Part shown: piece by piece, positions 52,275-60,227 of the stretch
Numbering within the stretch: position 1 is the first letter of the stretch
Layout: each line of letters starts with the position of its first letter
Source: Hyphomicrobiales bacterium
GTDB taxonomy: Bacteria > Pseudomonadota > Alphaproteobacteria > Rhizobiales > Rhizobiaceae
Direction of reading: 5' to 3'
NCBI GenBank assembly: GCA_900472575.1
Contig: UCIV01000025.1
Location: forward strand, 49,911-113,910
DNA: 64,000 nucleotides
Notes under the pieces: generated by a model
Database searches by the model: none
What the model was told of the DNA's origin: nothing
What the model saw: only the letters and a program-made list of their open reading frames with translations
Position numbers and translations under genes: made by a program

Positions 52275-53161
52275 GGCTGGCTCGCGAGCGTCTTCTCGAG
52301 TATCGGGACGGCTGTTGCAACGACCTGGCGAAGCTGGTCGAGGACACCAGTATTTGGTTCACCCGTCCATTCATCCATGAAAAACTTTTTAAATTCGACC
52401 GCGATTGCGCAGCCCGTTTTGGGAAAATGCTCGTGGATGAACCGGGTCTGTTCTCCCTTGCCCTGGAATGCTACGTTTTCGCGCACGTCCAGAGGGCTGC
52501 CATTGATCGTATGCGATCGGAGATGGCCGATGAGTGCATCGACTACCGGCGCCCAGCGCTCGCTGTCCATCGAGAATGTGCCTATATTGATGTCCGGTGC
52601 CCGCTCCGGCGGCGTAGGTCGAGCGGCTGGCCCATCACGGCGATGATTGTAGCTGTGGATGTCGAGAACGACAAATCGGCCGAATTGGCGCTCGATACCC
52701 TTCAGGAAAGCCAGCAGCATATCGTAATAGGCGTCATGGGTTTGTAGGGAGGCTTCTATCTCGTCGTCCGCAAGTGCTCCTGCCCACACATTTAAACCCC
52801 ATGCCTGTTCCGGCGTCAGATATATGGCGCCCTCCCGATTGCGGTTGATGTCCACTTCGAAACGCGAGCGATGAAAGACGATGCGATTGGGAACATCGCG
52901 AATGGTGAACTCGGTGTAGGGATCCTCCTCCCGTAACCGCTCCTGATGATCCAAGCCGAATAAAGGCTGTAGGTTCAGTCGTGTAGAGTGTCCCTCATGG
53001 ACCGCAGTTGCGATTACAGGCGACATGCCCCGTTCCATGGTCCACAGCGCTGTAGGTGCAACTGGTGGTGTGATCAGAGTTTTCGGCGAGAATGCCCGTT
53101 CGAGCTCGACTTCCGTTGTCGACGCTGTCTTGAAGTGATCGGTAGACCTTGCAGATTGCAT
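52271..53161 (-). CDS. N-formylglutamate amidohydrolase-like protein
   Basis: A 296-residue FGase-family protein. Motifs are TAVHEGHSTR, EEDPYTEFTIRDVPNRIVFHRSRFEVDINR and VLDIHSYNHRRDGP with candidate metal His/Glu/Asp residues, and the C-terminal FPKTGCAIAVEFKKFFMDEWTG. In histidine degradation FGase removes a formyl group from N-formylglutamate, but no hut genes are near. Pairing with DUF1704 and an ATP-grasp ligase suggests another acyl- or peptide-amide substrate. The ATG at 53161 follows GGAG eight bases away; the frame is open upstream to 53329, but the added sequence is not family-like. It overlaps DUF1704 by 4 bp. Confidence 0.82.
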   Translation of the reverse strand: MQSARSTDHFKTASTTEVELERAFSPKTLITPPVAPTALWTMERGMSPVIATAVHEGHSTRLNLQPLFGLDHQERLREEDPYTEFTIRDVPNRIVFHRSRFEVDINRNREGAIYLTPEQAWGLNVWAGALADDEIEASLQTHDAYYDMLLAFLKGIERQFGRFVVLDIHSYNHRRDGPAARPTPPERAPDINIGTFSMDSERWAPVVDALIGHLRSHTINGSPLDVRENVAFQGKGEQTRFIHEHFPKTGCAIAVEFKKFFMDEWTGEPNTGVLDQLRQVVATAVPILEKTLASQP

Positions 53162-53368
53162 AGTTCGTTCTCCAGTGCCACGGGAGAACGCACTTGCCGA
53201 TCGTTTGTTACGAAGAATAGAAAGAATTTGATCGCCGAAGCGGTTTAGTGGCCGTCCAATCAGATATCGCCGATGTCGGGTGGTTCGATTCCGTTCGAAA
53301 GCTTGTCTTAATTTCAGAGTTTTAGGCAATCATAACCAGTCAATACCTCTGCATCGCAGGACTACCGA

Positions 53369-53512
53369 TTACGACCTGGTGTAAACCTTTCTCGTCTCGG
53401 TTCCAACGAACGAGCCGTCGTCTTGCGGATCTAGGCTTTCTCCAGCTTCCACGCTGAAGCGCCGTCCCAATGGGCGCTCTGTACCCTGGTGTGTCTTGTC
53501 AATATCAGACAT
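53369..53512 (-). CDS. 47-residue small protein upstream of the ligase/metallopeptidase operon
   Basis: The reverse strand has ATG at 53512, 47 codons and a TAA, with GAGG eight bases before the ATG. The protein begins MSDIDKTHQGTERP, is hydrophilic with DPQDDGSFVG in the middle, and ends RKVYTRS. Arg/Lys, Asp/Glu and Ser/Thr dominate; there is no membrane segment or Cys. It is 207 bp upstream of the FGase start on the same strand. It is not a recognised family. It could be a substrate or partner of the ligase/carboxypeptidase pair (its C-terminus holds Tyr) or an unrelated stress peptide. Coding status rests on the ribosome site and codon pattern. Confidence 0.55.
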   Translation of the reverse strand: MSDIDKTHQGTERPLGRRFSVEAGESLDPQDDGSFVGTETRKVYTRS

Positions 53513-53633
53513 CGTAGTTACCTCGATAATCGTCGCGCTGTTACATCGCCGTCGACGGCGTTGAGTGTCCGTGTGGTTTCCATTTGTCCCAGTGCTCCGC
53601 TCTGTTCATGTCACATAAAGACAGCTGAGGTCG

Positions 53634-54396
53634 CTACGTCTCGATCCGGACAGGGATAGCCTTCGAGGCAGGCGTTTTGGAAGGTCGATCGTGATGATCG
53701 ATCGCGTTAAGGACATTGCTTTCCGGATAATAGGCGCCAATCGTACCACGGGGCAGATTATGGGGGGTAATGATCAGTCCCCCGAGTTCCCGCCGTTTTC
53801 CATCGTCAAAATCACTGACCAGTCGGATACTTTGTCCGGCAGAAAGGCCCGACGCCTCGATGTCCTCCTCGCACATCATGACTACGTCGCGTGTCCCTTC
53901 AATGCCACGGAAACGGTCCGAATAGCCGTAGATCGTTGTATTGAACTGATCGTTGGAGCGCATGGTGACGAGGCGGTATCGGCCAGCACGTTCTTCGAAG
54001 GACAGAGCATTCAGCCGTTCCGGAGTAGTGAACACAGCCTTTTTCTCATCCGTATTCCAAACGCTATCATGTGCATCATTACCCCGAAAAAAGCCCCCCG
54101 GCTGAAACATGCGTTGATTGTAGTCTTTGAAGTCCTTGGGATAGCTTGCCTCAATCAGGTCGCGAACCAGTCCGTAATCGGCGGTCCATTCATCCCATTT
54201 CAACTTCGGGTTATCGGAAAGCGTGGCCTTGGCGATGCCGGCAACGATCGCCAGCTCGCTCTTGAGGTGCGGCGACGCCGGTGTCCGCTTTCCGATTGAA
54301 GCCGAAATATGAGAGAAACTGTCTTCCGTCGTGACTGTCTGAGATCCACTCGCCTGCCTATCCATTTCCAGGCGCGAAAGGCAGGGAAGGATGTAA
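53634..54396 (-). pseudogene. FdhF/YdeP-family oxidoreductase, C-terminal fragment
   Basis: About 250 codons match the C-terminal end of the complete gene at 14870-17164 closely, including SQTVTTEDSFSHISASIGKRTPAS, YRLVTMRSNDQFNTTIYGYS and the terminal ETPASKAIPVRI-like end. The reading continues upstream of the first Met through YILPCLSRLE to about 54396. There it meets a TAG and a glycerate-kinase fragment at AAGCTT. The catalytic N-terminal two-thirds are missing. Probably a decayed paralogue. Confidence 0.8.
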
Positions 54397-54565
54397 GCTT
54401 GCTAGCCACGTCCGGCCAGGCTGCATTAAGTGCTGCTGCCATTGCAGCCGATGCTTTGACGGCCCCAATGACAATGCATCTGCCTGACGGTTTCGGGGGC
54501 AGGTTACGCAACACCGCCGCAGACGGTGAGGCGCTTTCGACTGCAGGGTCAAACATCCGGCGCAC
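54397..54565 (-). pseudogene. Glycerate 2-kinase / hydroxypyruvate reductase (TtuD-type) N-terminal fragment
   Basis: The reverse strand reads RRMFDPAVESASPSAAVLRNLPP, then GRCIVIGAVKASAAMAAALNAAW, which is the start of GckA/TtuD-type kinases (normally IVIGAGKASAAMA). It has the early Lys-containing nucleotide region, but Gly is replaced by Val. The reading ends at the junction with the FdhF fragment near 54397. About 55 of some 420 residues remain. Confidence 0.6.
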
Positions 54566-54643
54566 AGAGTTCGAACCGTTTGATCATTCCACGACATAAT
54601 CAATTCTGCCTTATAACTTGCAGCATCGGTGGCTATTGGGCCT

Positions 54644-54674
54644 GAACGGTGGGGCGGTCTTCGCCCCACCGTTC
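54644..54674. terminator. Strong GC hairpin, possible bidirectional terminator
   Basis: GAACGGTGGGGCG and CGCCCCACCGTTC form a perfect 13-bp stem with loop GTCTT. It lies 55 bases beyond the stop of the glycosidase gene and faces the fragments on the other side. There is no long T run, so it may be an mRNA end protector or attenuating stem. Confidence 0.5.
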
Positions 54675-54728
54675 ATTGTACGGACTAGATTGCCAACATT
54701 GCTTGATGCGACGGCAGGCACGCCGAAG

Positions 54729-55994
54729 TTACGCCGCCAGGCAGAGATAGGCCGCGCCCGTCCAGGAGAAGCCGAGACCGCCGCATCCCTCACCGGTGAT
54801 TGGATCGAAATATTCGGCAAAACCCTCGGTCTCGATGGCGCTGACTGTGCTTGAGCGTAGAGATACAGCCATGTCGGCCAGACCGTTGCGCGTCAGTCCG
54901 TCGATCAGCAGCCAGTTGATGATCGCCCAGGATGGGCCTCGCCAGTAACGCTTTGCTTCGAAACTTCCGACGAATGGCTTGGTGGTCGGAAACGCTACCT
55001 TCATGCCATCCGACCAGAGTTTCATTTCGGCTGCCGCCGCATCGGCCATGCCCTTGTCCAGATCGAGCGCAAGGAGCGGAATGAAACCGGCATGGGTCGG
55101 CGCTTCGATATCCTCGTTTGAGATTAGATCGCGCGATACGAAACGGGAAAGCTTCGGCCGCCACTGTGCCAACAGGGCTTCGCGGGTAAGCGTGTTATAG
55201 ACGGCCAGTTCCTCAGCCGCCTCATCCAAACCGAGGATGCCGGCAAGATGTACCAAGTCCTCTCCAGCCTTGAGCAGGATCGCGGTGGTCTGGACTTCGG
55301 CAACCTTGAACGGGGCCTTTTCCCACTGTTTTGCCGGCTCCCAGCCGCAGGCGGCATAGGTATCGACCAGATGGATGAAACGGCGGTAATCTTCGTCACG
55401 CGGGCGCATGGCGGCATCGACATGGCCGGTATCCTTGCGCACGACGGCGGTGTCGGTCGTGGTCGGTACGCGAGCAAGGGCGATATCCCAGGCGGGAGAA
55501 TTGTCGCTGCCGCTTTCCCACGGATGAAGCAGGGCGACGAGGCCGGTGCCCTCGGGATCGCGCGCGGAATACCACCAGCGATGCCATTTAAGGCCGGCAT
55601 GGAAAAGGGCGAGCGTGCGTGCCCTGGCGTTTGCGGTACCGGCCTTTTCCGCGGCTTCATGGACGGCTCGCAGCGCGATGCCAAAGACCGGGGGCTGGGT
55701 AATGCCGGATGTCGGGATCGTATGCCCGGTGCGCCAGACGCCGGGGCCGGGGAAATAGGTGTCGCTCGGCTGGTGGAAGACGATATGCGGGATCATGCCG
55801 TCTTCCCACTGGCCCTCAACCAATCTTTCCAGTTCACGATAGGCGCGGTCGATGTCATAGGTGGCGAAACCCATTGCAACGAAAGCGGAATCCCAGTTCC
55901 ACTGAAAGGGATACAGACGATCGGTTGGCACGGTGTAGCCGCCGCGATCATTGGCCGCGAGGATACGGTAAGCCTCGTCAAAGTGCTTGGTCAT
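54729..55994 (-). CDS. GH63-like glycoside hydrolase (mannosyl-/glucosylglycerate hydrolase type)
   Basis: A 421-residue (alpha/alpha)6-barrel hydrolase. It has RLYPFQWNWDSAFVAMGFATYDIDRA near the start, GQWEDGMIPHIVF, a catalytic-Asp candidate in HPWESGSDNSPAWD, and C-terminal SFEAKRYWRGPSWAIINWLLIDGL and FAEYFDPITGEGCGG with a catalytic Glu candidate. This set occurs in MGH1-like/GH63 enzymes that cleave mannosylglycerate or glucosylglycerate. It is cytoplasmic, with no signal peptide. It is the last gene of the LacI-SBP-permease-permease-ATPase operon, so it probably hydrolyses the imported glycoside. Confidence 0.82.
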   Translation of the reverse strand: MTKHFDEAYRILAANDRGGYTVPTDRLYPFQWNWDSAFVAMGFATYDIDRAYRELERLVEGQWEDGMIPHIVFHQPSDTYFPGPGVWRTGHTIPTSGITQPPVFGIALRAVHEAAEKAGTANARARTLALFHAGLKWHRWWYSARDPEGTGLVALLHPWESGSDNSPAWDIALARVPTTTDTAVVRKDTGHVDAAMRPRDEDYRRFIHLVDTYAACGWEPAKQWEKAPFKVAEVQTTAILLKAGEDLVHLAGILGLDEAAEELAVYNTLTREALLAQWRPKLSRFVSRDLISNEDIEAPTHAGFIPLLALDLDKGMADAAAAEMKLWSDGMKVAFPTTKPFVGSFEAKRYWRGPSWAIINWLLIDGLTRNGLADMAVSLRSSTVSAIETEGFAEYFDPITGEGCGGLGFSWTGAAYLCLAA

Positions 55995-56011
55995 TTTGGA
56001 ACTCCAGAATT

Positions 56012-57064
56012 TTAAGCTGCTGCCGGATAAGAGACGCCGCTCTCGGGCGACAGCCATGTCAGACGTTTGGGGTCAAGGGTCAGGCCGACAGTCGCGCCGT
56101 TCTTCACGGTTTCGGTGGCGGGCAGGATGACGCGGGCCGGCTGGCCGAAAATGCTGCCGGTGAGGAGCAGGTGCGAGCCCATTGGTTCGGCGACGCGAAC
56201 CTGCATGTCCAGTCCCTGCCCGCTCTGTGCCCGCTCGACGGTTTCGCCACGCAGGCCAAGCACGATCTCGCCGCCCTGGGCAGGAACCGCAAATTGCTGC
56301 GAACCGGCAGCGACCTGCCCGTTGGTTACCGGCATGGTGATGAAGTTCATTGGCGGATTGCCGATGAAGCCGCCGACGAAGCGGGTGGCGGGGTGGTTAT
56401 AGACCTCGACCGGTGTTCCGACCTGTTCGATACGCCCGTCATGGACGACGGCGATACGGTCCGACAGGCCCATTGCCTCCGTCTGGTCATGGGTGACGTA
56501 GATGGTCGTGGTACCGGCCTCCTGCAGCACGGTCTTCAGTTCGGTGCGCATTTCCAGACGCAGGAGTGCATCGAGATTGGAGAGCGGCTCGTCCATCAGA
56601 AGCACGCCGGGTTCAACGGCAAGCGCGCGGGCAACCGCGACACGCTGGCGCTGGCCGCCGGAGAGCTTGTTGGGATAACGGTCGAGATAGGGTTCGATAT
56701 GCAAAAGGCCGGCCGCCTTTTCGACCTGCTTTTTAACACGAGCATCATCCGCCTTCTGCATGCGCAGGCCGAAGGCGACGTTTTCGTAAACGGTCATGTG
56801 CGGAAAGACGGCATAGTTCTGAAACACCATGGCAAGGCCGCGATCCTTCGGTGGCAAGCCGATGACGGATTTTTCGCCGATAAGGACGTCGCCCGAGGTG
56901 GATGTTTCCAGACCTGCGATAATGCGCAAAAGCGTGGTCTTGCCACATCCGGACGGTCCGAGCAGCGAGACGAACTCGCCGTCATTGATCGTTAGCGAGA
57001 CGCCTTTGAGCGCCTGGAAGGCACCAAAACTCTTCTTGATGTTTTCGATGACAATGTTGGCCAT
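56012..57064 (-). CDS. CUT1 sugar ABC transporter ATPase (MalK/UgpC-like)
   Basis: A 350-residue ATPase. Walker A is GPSGCGKTT, the signature is LSGGQRQRVAVARAL, Walker B is VLLMDEPLSNLD, and the C-terminal regulatory OB domain runs from about residue 240 (NPPMNFITMPV, VLGLRGE, VGLTLDPKRLTWL). It powers the two permeases that precede it. It begins 11 bases after the permease stop and ends 17 bases before the glycosidase start. Confidence 0.93.
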   Translation of the reverse strand: MANIVIENIKKSFGAFQALKGVSLTINDGEFVSLLGPSGCGKTTLLRIIAGLETSTSGDVLIGEKSVIGLPPKDRGLAMVFQNYAVFPHMTVYENVAFGLRMQKADDARVKKQVEKAAGLLHIEPYLDRYPNKLSGGQRQRVAVARALAVEPGVLLMDEPLSNLDALLRLEMRTELKTVLQEAGTTTIYVTHDQTEAMGLSDRIAVVHDGRIEQVGTPVEVYNHPATRFVGGFIGNPPMNFITMPVTNGQVAAGSQQFAVPAQGGEIVLGLRGETVERAQSGQGLDMQVRVAEPMGSHLLLTGSIFGQPARVILPATETVKNGATVGLTLDPKRLTWLSPESGVSYPAAA

Positions 57065-57075
57065 GAGTTTACCTG

Positions 57076-57918
57076 CTATTTTGAAGAGACGCCCCAGATC
57101 GCAAACAGGTAACGCCTGACCGCGAAGATGAAGACAACCGAGGGGAGGATGAGCATGAGGCCGCCGGCAAAGCGGTAGTGCATCGGGCTTTCCGATAGCA
57201 CGGTGAGCAGATAGGCCGTTAAAGTGCGATGCCGCACGGTAAGTACCGAGGCTGCAAAAACCTCATTCCATGAGATGACGAAGGCAAAGACAGCTGTTGC
57301 CACCAGACCGGGCAGGGCAAGCGGTGCAACGACCTTGAAGAAGGCCTGGATGCGGGTGCAGCCGAACACCCAGGCAGCCTCTTCCAGCTCGCGTGGGACG
57401 CCGAGAAAGATCCCTTGCGTGACCAGTGCCGCGAAGGGTAGTGCCAGAACGGTGTGGATGAGGCCGACACCGAGGACCGTGTCGTAGAGGCCGAGCCGGA
57501 TATAGGAAACCGTCAGCGGCAGGGCCAGAATGGCGAGCGGGAAGGCTCGGGTGAGCAGAACCAGAAGCCGGTAGCTGTCCTTGCCGCGGAAATTGTAGCG
57601 CGCCAGAGCATAACCGGCCGGTGCGCCGAGCGCGATCGACAGCGCTACAGTGATGCCGGCAGCTCCCAGCGAATTGAGAAAAGACTGGAAGACGCCTTCC
57701 GTCCTCAGGAACAGCAGGAAGGGCTGTAGCGAAATATCGGTGGGCAGAAAATTCTTCGGCCACTGATAGGCGCCGGTGCGGCCGCCCAGCGCGCCGAGCG
57801 CCACCAGATAGATCGGGACGAGAACCCAGGCGCAGAGCGCAACGATGCCGCTCCAGAATAGCAGTCGTCGGGCCGAGATGAAACCGGCAGTGCTGGAAGT
57901 GTTCATGGTGTTGCTCAT
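57076..57918 (-). CDS. CUT1 sugar ABC transporter permease (MalG-like)
   Basis: A 280-residue membrane protein with six helices. The EAA loop is EEAAWVFGCTRIQAFFKVVAPLALPGLVAT. The end ALPFAALVTQGIFLGVPRELEEA is typical of MalG. It overlaps the upstream permease stop by four bases (ATGA), so subunits are made together. Confidence 0.9.
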   Translation of the reverse strand: MSNTMNTSSTAGFISARRLLFWSGIVALCAWVLVPIYLVALGALGGRTGAYQWPKNFLPTDISLQPFLLFLRTEGVFQSFLNSLGAAGITVALSIALGAPAGYALARYNFRGKDSYRLLVLLTRAFPLAILALPLTVSYIRLGLYDTVLGVGLIHTVLALPFAALVTQGIFLGVPRELEEAAWVFGCTRIQAFFKVVAPLALPGLVATAVFAFVISWNEVFAASVLTVRHRTLTAYLLTVLSESPMHYRFAGGLMLILPSVVFIFAVRRYLFAIWGVSSK

Positions 57919-58766
57919 GGCAGACGCTCCGGATCGACCTTGACGGCCTTCAAATAAACGAGGGTAGCGGCGAGCGAGATGACCATGATCAGCACCGCAT
58001 AGGCGGCGGCAACACCATAATTCTGGTTCTGGTTCTGCCAGTTATAGGCCTCGCCGACGAGGACCGGGAAATTGCGGCCGCCGAGCGCGTAGACGACGGC
58101 AAAAACTTCGAAGGCAAGGACGGTGCGCAGGATCAGTGCCGACTGCAGGGCAGGGCGGATCAGTGGCAGGGTGATGCGGGTAAAGCGGGTCCAGGGGCTG
58201 GCGCCGAAGATTTCGGCCGCCTCCTTGAACTCCTTCGGCACCTGGTTGAGGCCGGCGACGATAATGATCATGACGATCGCGGTGCCGCGCCAGATCTCGG
58301 CAATGGCGATGCCGATAAAGAGGGCGACTGGTGTCTGGTAGGTGAGCCAAGCTGTCTGCCGCTCGATCAGGCCCATACCGAAGAGGATCGAGTTGAGATA
58401 ACCGGTATTCTGCAGGATCGACAGCCAGACCATGCCGGCGGCGAGATCGGAAATGCCGAGCGGGATGGTCCAGATCCACAGGATCGTCTCGCGGCCGCCG
58501 TTCATCTTGGCGACCATCGAGCCCATAGTCAGCGCCATGATGATCTGGATCGGCACAACGGCGAGCGTCAGCACAAACGTGTTCAGCACAGAACGACCGA
58601 AATTGAGGTCGGTCACCATCGTCGTCATGTTGGCAAGCGACGGCGTGCCGTTGTCGGATACCGCCAGCCACAGCGTCTGCACTAGCGGTACGACGAACAA
58701 CAGACCTAGAAATACGACGGAGGGAAGGATCAGCGCGTAGGGGATCCAGCTTCGGCTTTGGGTCAT
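57915..58766 (-). CDS. CUT1 sugar ABC transporter permease (MalF-like)
   Basis: A 283-residue permease starting WIPYALILPSVVFLGLLFVVPLVQTLWLAV. The EAA loop is VPKEFKEAAEIFGASPWTRFTRITLPLIRPA. About six helices, shorter than E. coli MalF. It is separated from the binding protein upstream by a 148-bp gap with a hairpin repeat. Confidence 0.9.
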   Translation of the reverse strand: MTQSRSWIPYALILPSVVFLGLLFVVPLVQTLWLAVSDNGTPSLANMTTMVTDLNFGRSVLNTFVLTLAVVPIQIIMALTMGSMVAKMNGGRETILWIWTIPLGISDLAAGMVWLSILQNTGYLNSILFGMGLIERQTAWLTYQTPVALFIGIAIAEIWRGTAIVMIIIVAGLNQVPKEFKEAAEIFGASPWTRFTRITLPLIRPALQSALILRTVLAFEVFAVVYALGGRNFPVLVGEAYNWQNQNQNYGVAAAYAVLIMVISLAATLVYLKAVKVDPERLP

Positions 58767-58823
58767 CGGTTACCCTTTGTTTTTTTGAATTTTGCGATGA
58801 GCGGCGAAAGGCCTTCACCTTAG

Positions 58824-58849
58824 CCCTCTCCCCGCGAGCGGGGAGAAGG
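58824..58849. repeat. REP-like palindrome between binding-protein and permease genes
   Basis: CTCCCCGC and GCGGGGAG (58828-58845) form an 8-bp stem with a 2-base loop, with extra flanking pairs in CCCT...AAGG. Short GC-rich palindromes like this are dispersed repeats in rhizobial and Brucella genomes (from memory). Inside this operon it may stabilise the binding-protein mRNA end and so raise its level over the permeases. Confidence 0.5.
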
Positions 58850-58914
58850 TGCCGGCAGGCGGATAAGGGGCTGCCATGCTATCGACGGGCCGAAGCCCAG
58901 GCAGGCCGAAACCA

Positions 58915-60192
58915 TCACTCGACCGGGCAGGCGCCGTCACTTTTGGCGTCGGGGGCCCAGCAGGGGGCCTTGGTGTCGGCCATCAGCTTGGTCATGGTAT
59001 CACCCTGTATCTTCAGGACGTCGGCAACCGGCTGGTTCTGCAGTATGATCCGCTGGAAGGCGTCCATATAGACCTTGTTGAACTCGCCACCCTTATCGCC
59101 GAGGCCGACCGGCAGCAGCGAAATCACGGCATCCGGTGCGCTCTGGGTGGCGGTGACGGCACCGGCAAGCAGGGCAACACCCGGGTCAAGATCTTCCGGC
59201 AATTGCACATTCAGGGTCGGGAAAAAGCCGACGAGCGAGGCCGTCTGCAGCTGCACATCCTGGGTGGCGAGGTGTTCGATAACGGCGGTGGCGTTCGCCG
59301 CGTCCGGTGCGCCCTTGGGGATAGCGAGGCCGGCGACGACCGGCATGTAACCGCGGCCCTTCGGACCAGCCGGTGCCGGGAAGACGACGTAATTGTCCGG
59401 CGAGCCGGATATGGCGTTCTTGAGGCGGGCAACGTGATCCCAGGCAACCATGACTTCACCGGAAGCCAGCGGCTCCTGCATGAAATCGTAATTGGTCGAG
59501 TTGGGGCTGACGACGGTCCATAGTTCCTTCAGCTTTTCCCAGCCGGCTACGGCATCGGCGTTTCTGAAGGTGCGCACCACGCCGCCGGTAAAGGACGGGT
59601 AGAAATAGCCCTGGAAAAAACGCGGCATCAGGCCTTTCGGTCCTGCCGGGAAGCCGATCTGCGGCGCGCCGGTTTCGTCCTTCATCTTGTTGCCCCACTC
59701 GATCAGCTGATCATAGGTGAGCTTGTTGATGTCGGCGCCTTCAGGCAGGTATTGCAGCGCGTCCTTGGTGGCGGCCATGACATAGGTTGCCTGCATCCAC
59801 GGGATATATTGCTGTTCGGTCTTGCCGAGTTTGCCGAGATCGATCAGCGACTGCGGCATGCCGGCATCTGCTAGCTTCTTGGCCAGATCGTCGAGGGGCT
59901 CGAGCATCTGCTTGTCGGCAAGCGGCGATAGTTCACCGTGCAATGCGCCAACGAGGCTGATCGTGTGCTTGCCTGCCTGACGTTCTGCCTCCATGCGGAC
60001 GGCAAACTGTGGCGGCTCCTCGACCACGTAGTCGACCGGCTTGTCGAGACCGCTCAACAGCTCCTCGCGCACCGCCGTCGCCTCCTCGATCGGGCGGAGC
60101 TGGGTGGACAGGAAAACCGTTTGCGATTGGGCCTGGCCGGCGAAGCCGATGGCGGTCGATGCCAGGATGGCGATGGACAAGAGTCCTTTCAT
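58915..60192 (-). CDS. CUT1 sugar ABC transporter substrate-binding protein
   Basis: A 425-residue protein. An N-terminal signal peptide (MKGLLSIAILASTAIGFAGQAQSQ) precedes the mature binding domain with FAVRMEAERQAGKHTISLVGALHGELSPLADKQMLEPLDDLAKKL and MVAWDHVARLKNA, in the extracellular solute-binding family 1 style. The C-terminus has a CWAPDAKSDGACPVE tail, with two Cys possibly forming a disulfide. It is the second gene after LacI and delivers the ligand to the permeases. Confidence 0.88.
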   Translation of the reverse strand: MKGLLSIAILASTAIGFAGQAQSQTVFLSTQLRPIEEATAVREELLSGLDKPVDYVVEEPPQFAVRMEAERQAGKHTISLVGALHGELSPLADKQMLEPLDDLAKKLADAGMPQSLIDLGKLGKTEQQYIPWMQATYVMAATKDALQYLPEGADINKLTYDQLIEWGNKMKDETGAPQIGFPAGPKGLMPRFFQGYFYPSFTGGVVRTFRNADAVAGWEKLKELWTVVSPNSTNYDFMQEPLASGEVMVAWDHVARLKNAISGSPDNYVVFPAPAGPKGRGYMPVVAGLAIPKGAPDAANATAVIEHLATQDVQLQTASLVGFFPTLNVQLPEDLDPGVALLAGAVTATQSAPDAVISLLPVGLGDKGGEFNKVYMDAFQRIILQNQPVADVLKIQGDTMTKLMADTKAPCWAPDAKSDGACPVE

Positions 60193-60227
60193 TACTTTTC
60201 CTCCGGGTGTTCTCTGTTAAATGAATG

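Noticed and set aside
51318..52646. Plus-strand frame of 442 codons across DUF1704 and the amidohydrolase gene
   Set aside because: It is complementary to two well-supported overlapping genes and has no recognisable domain.
55709..56995. Plus-strand frame of 428 codons opposite the sugar ATPase
   Set aside because: Mirrors the ATPase gene; composition biased and without motifs.
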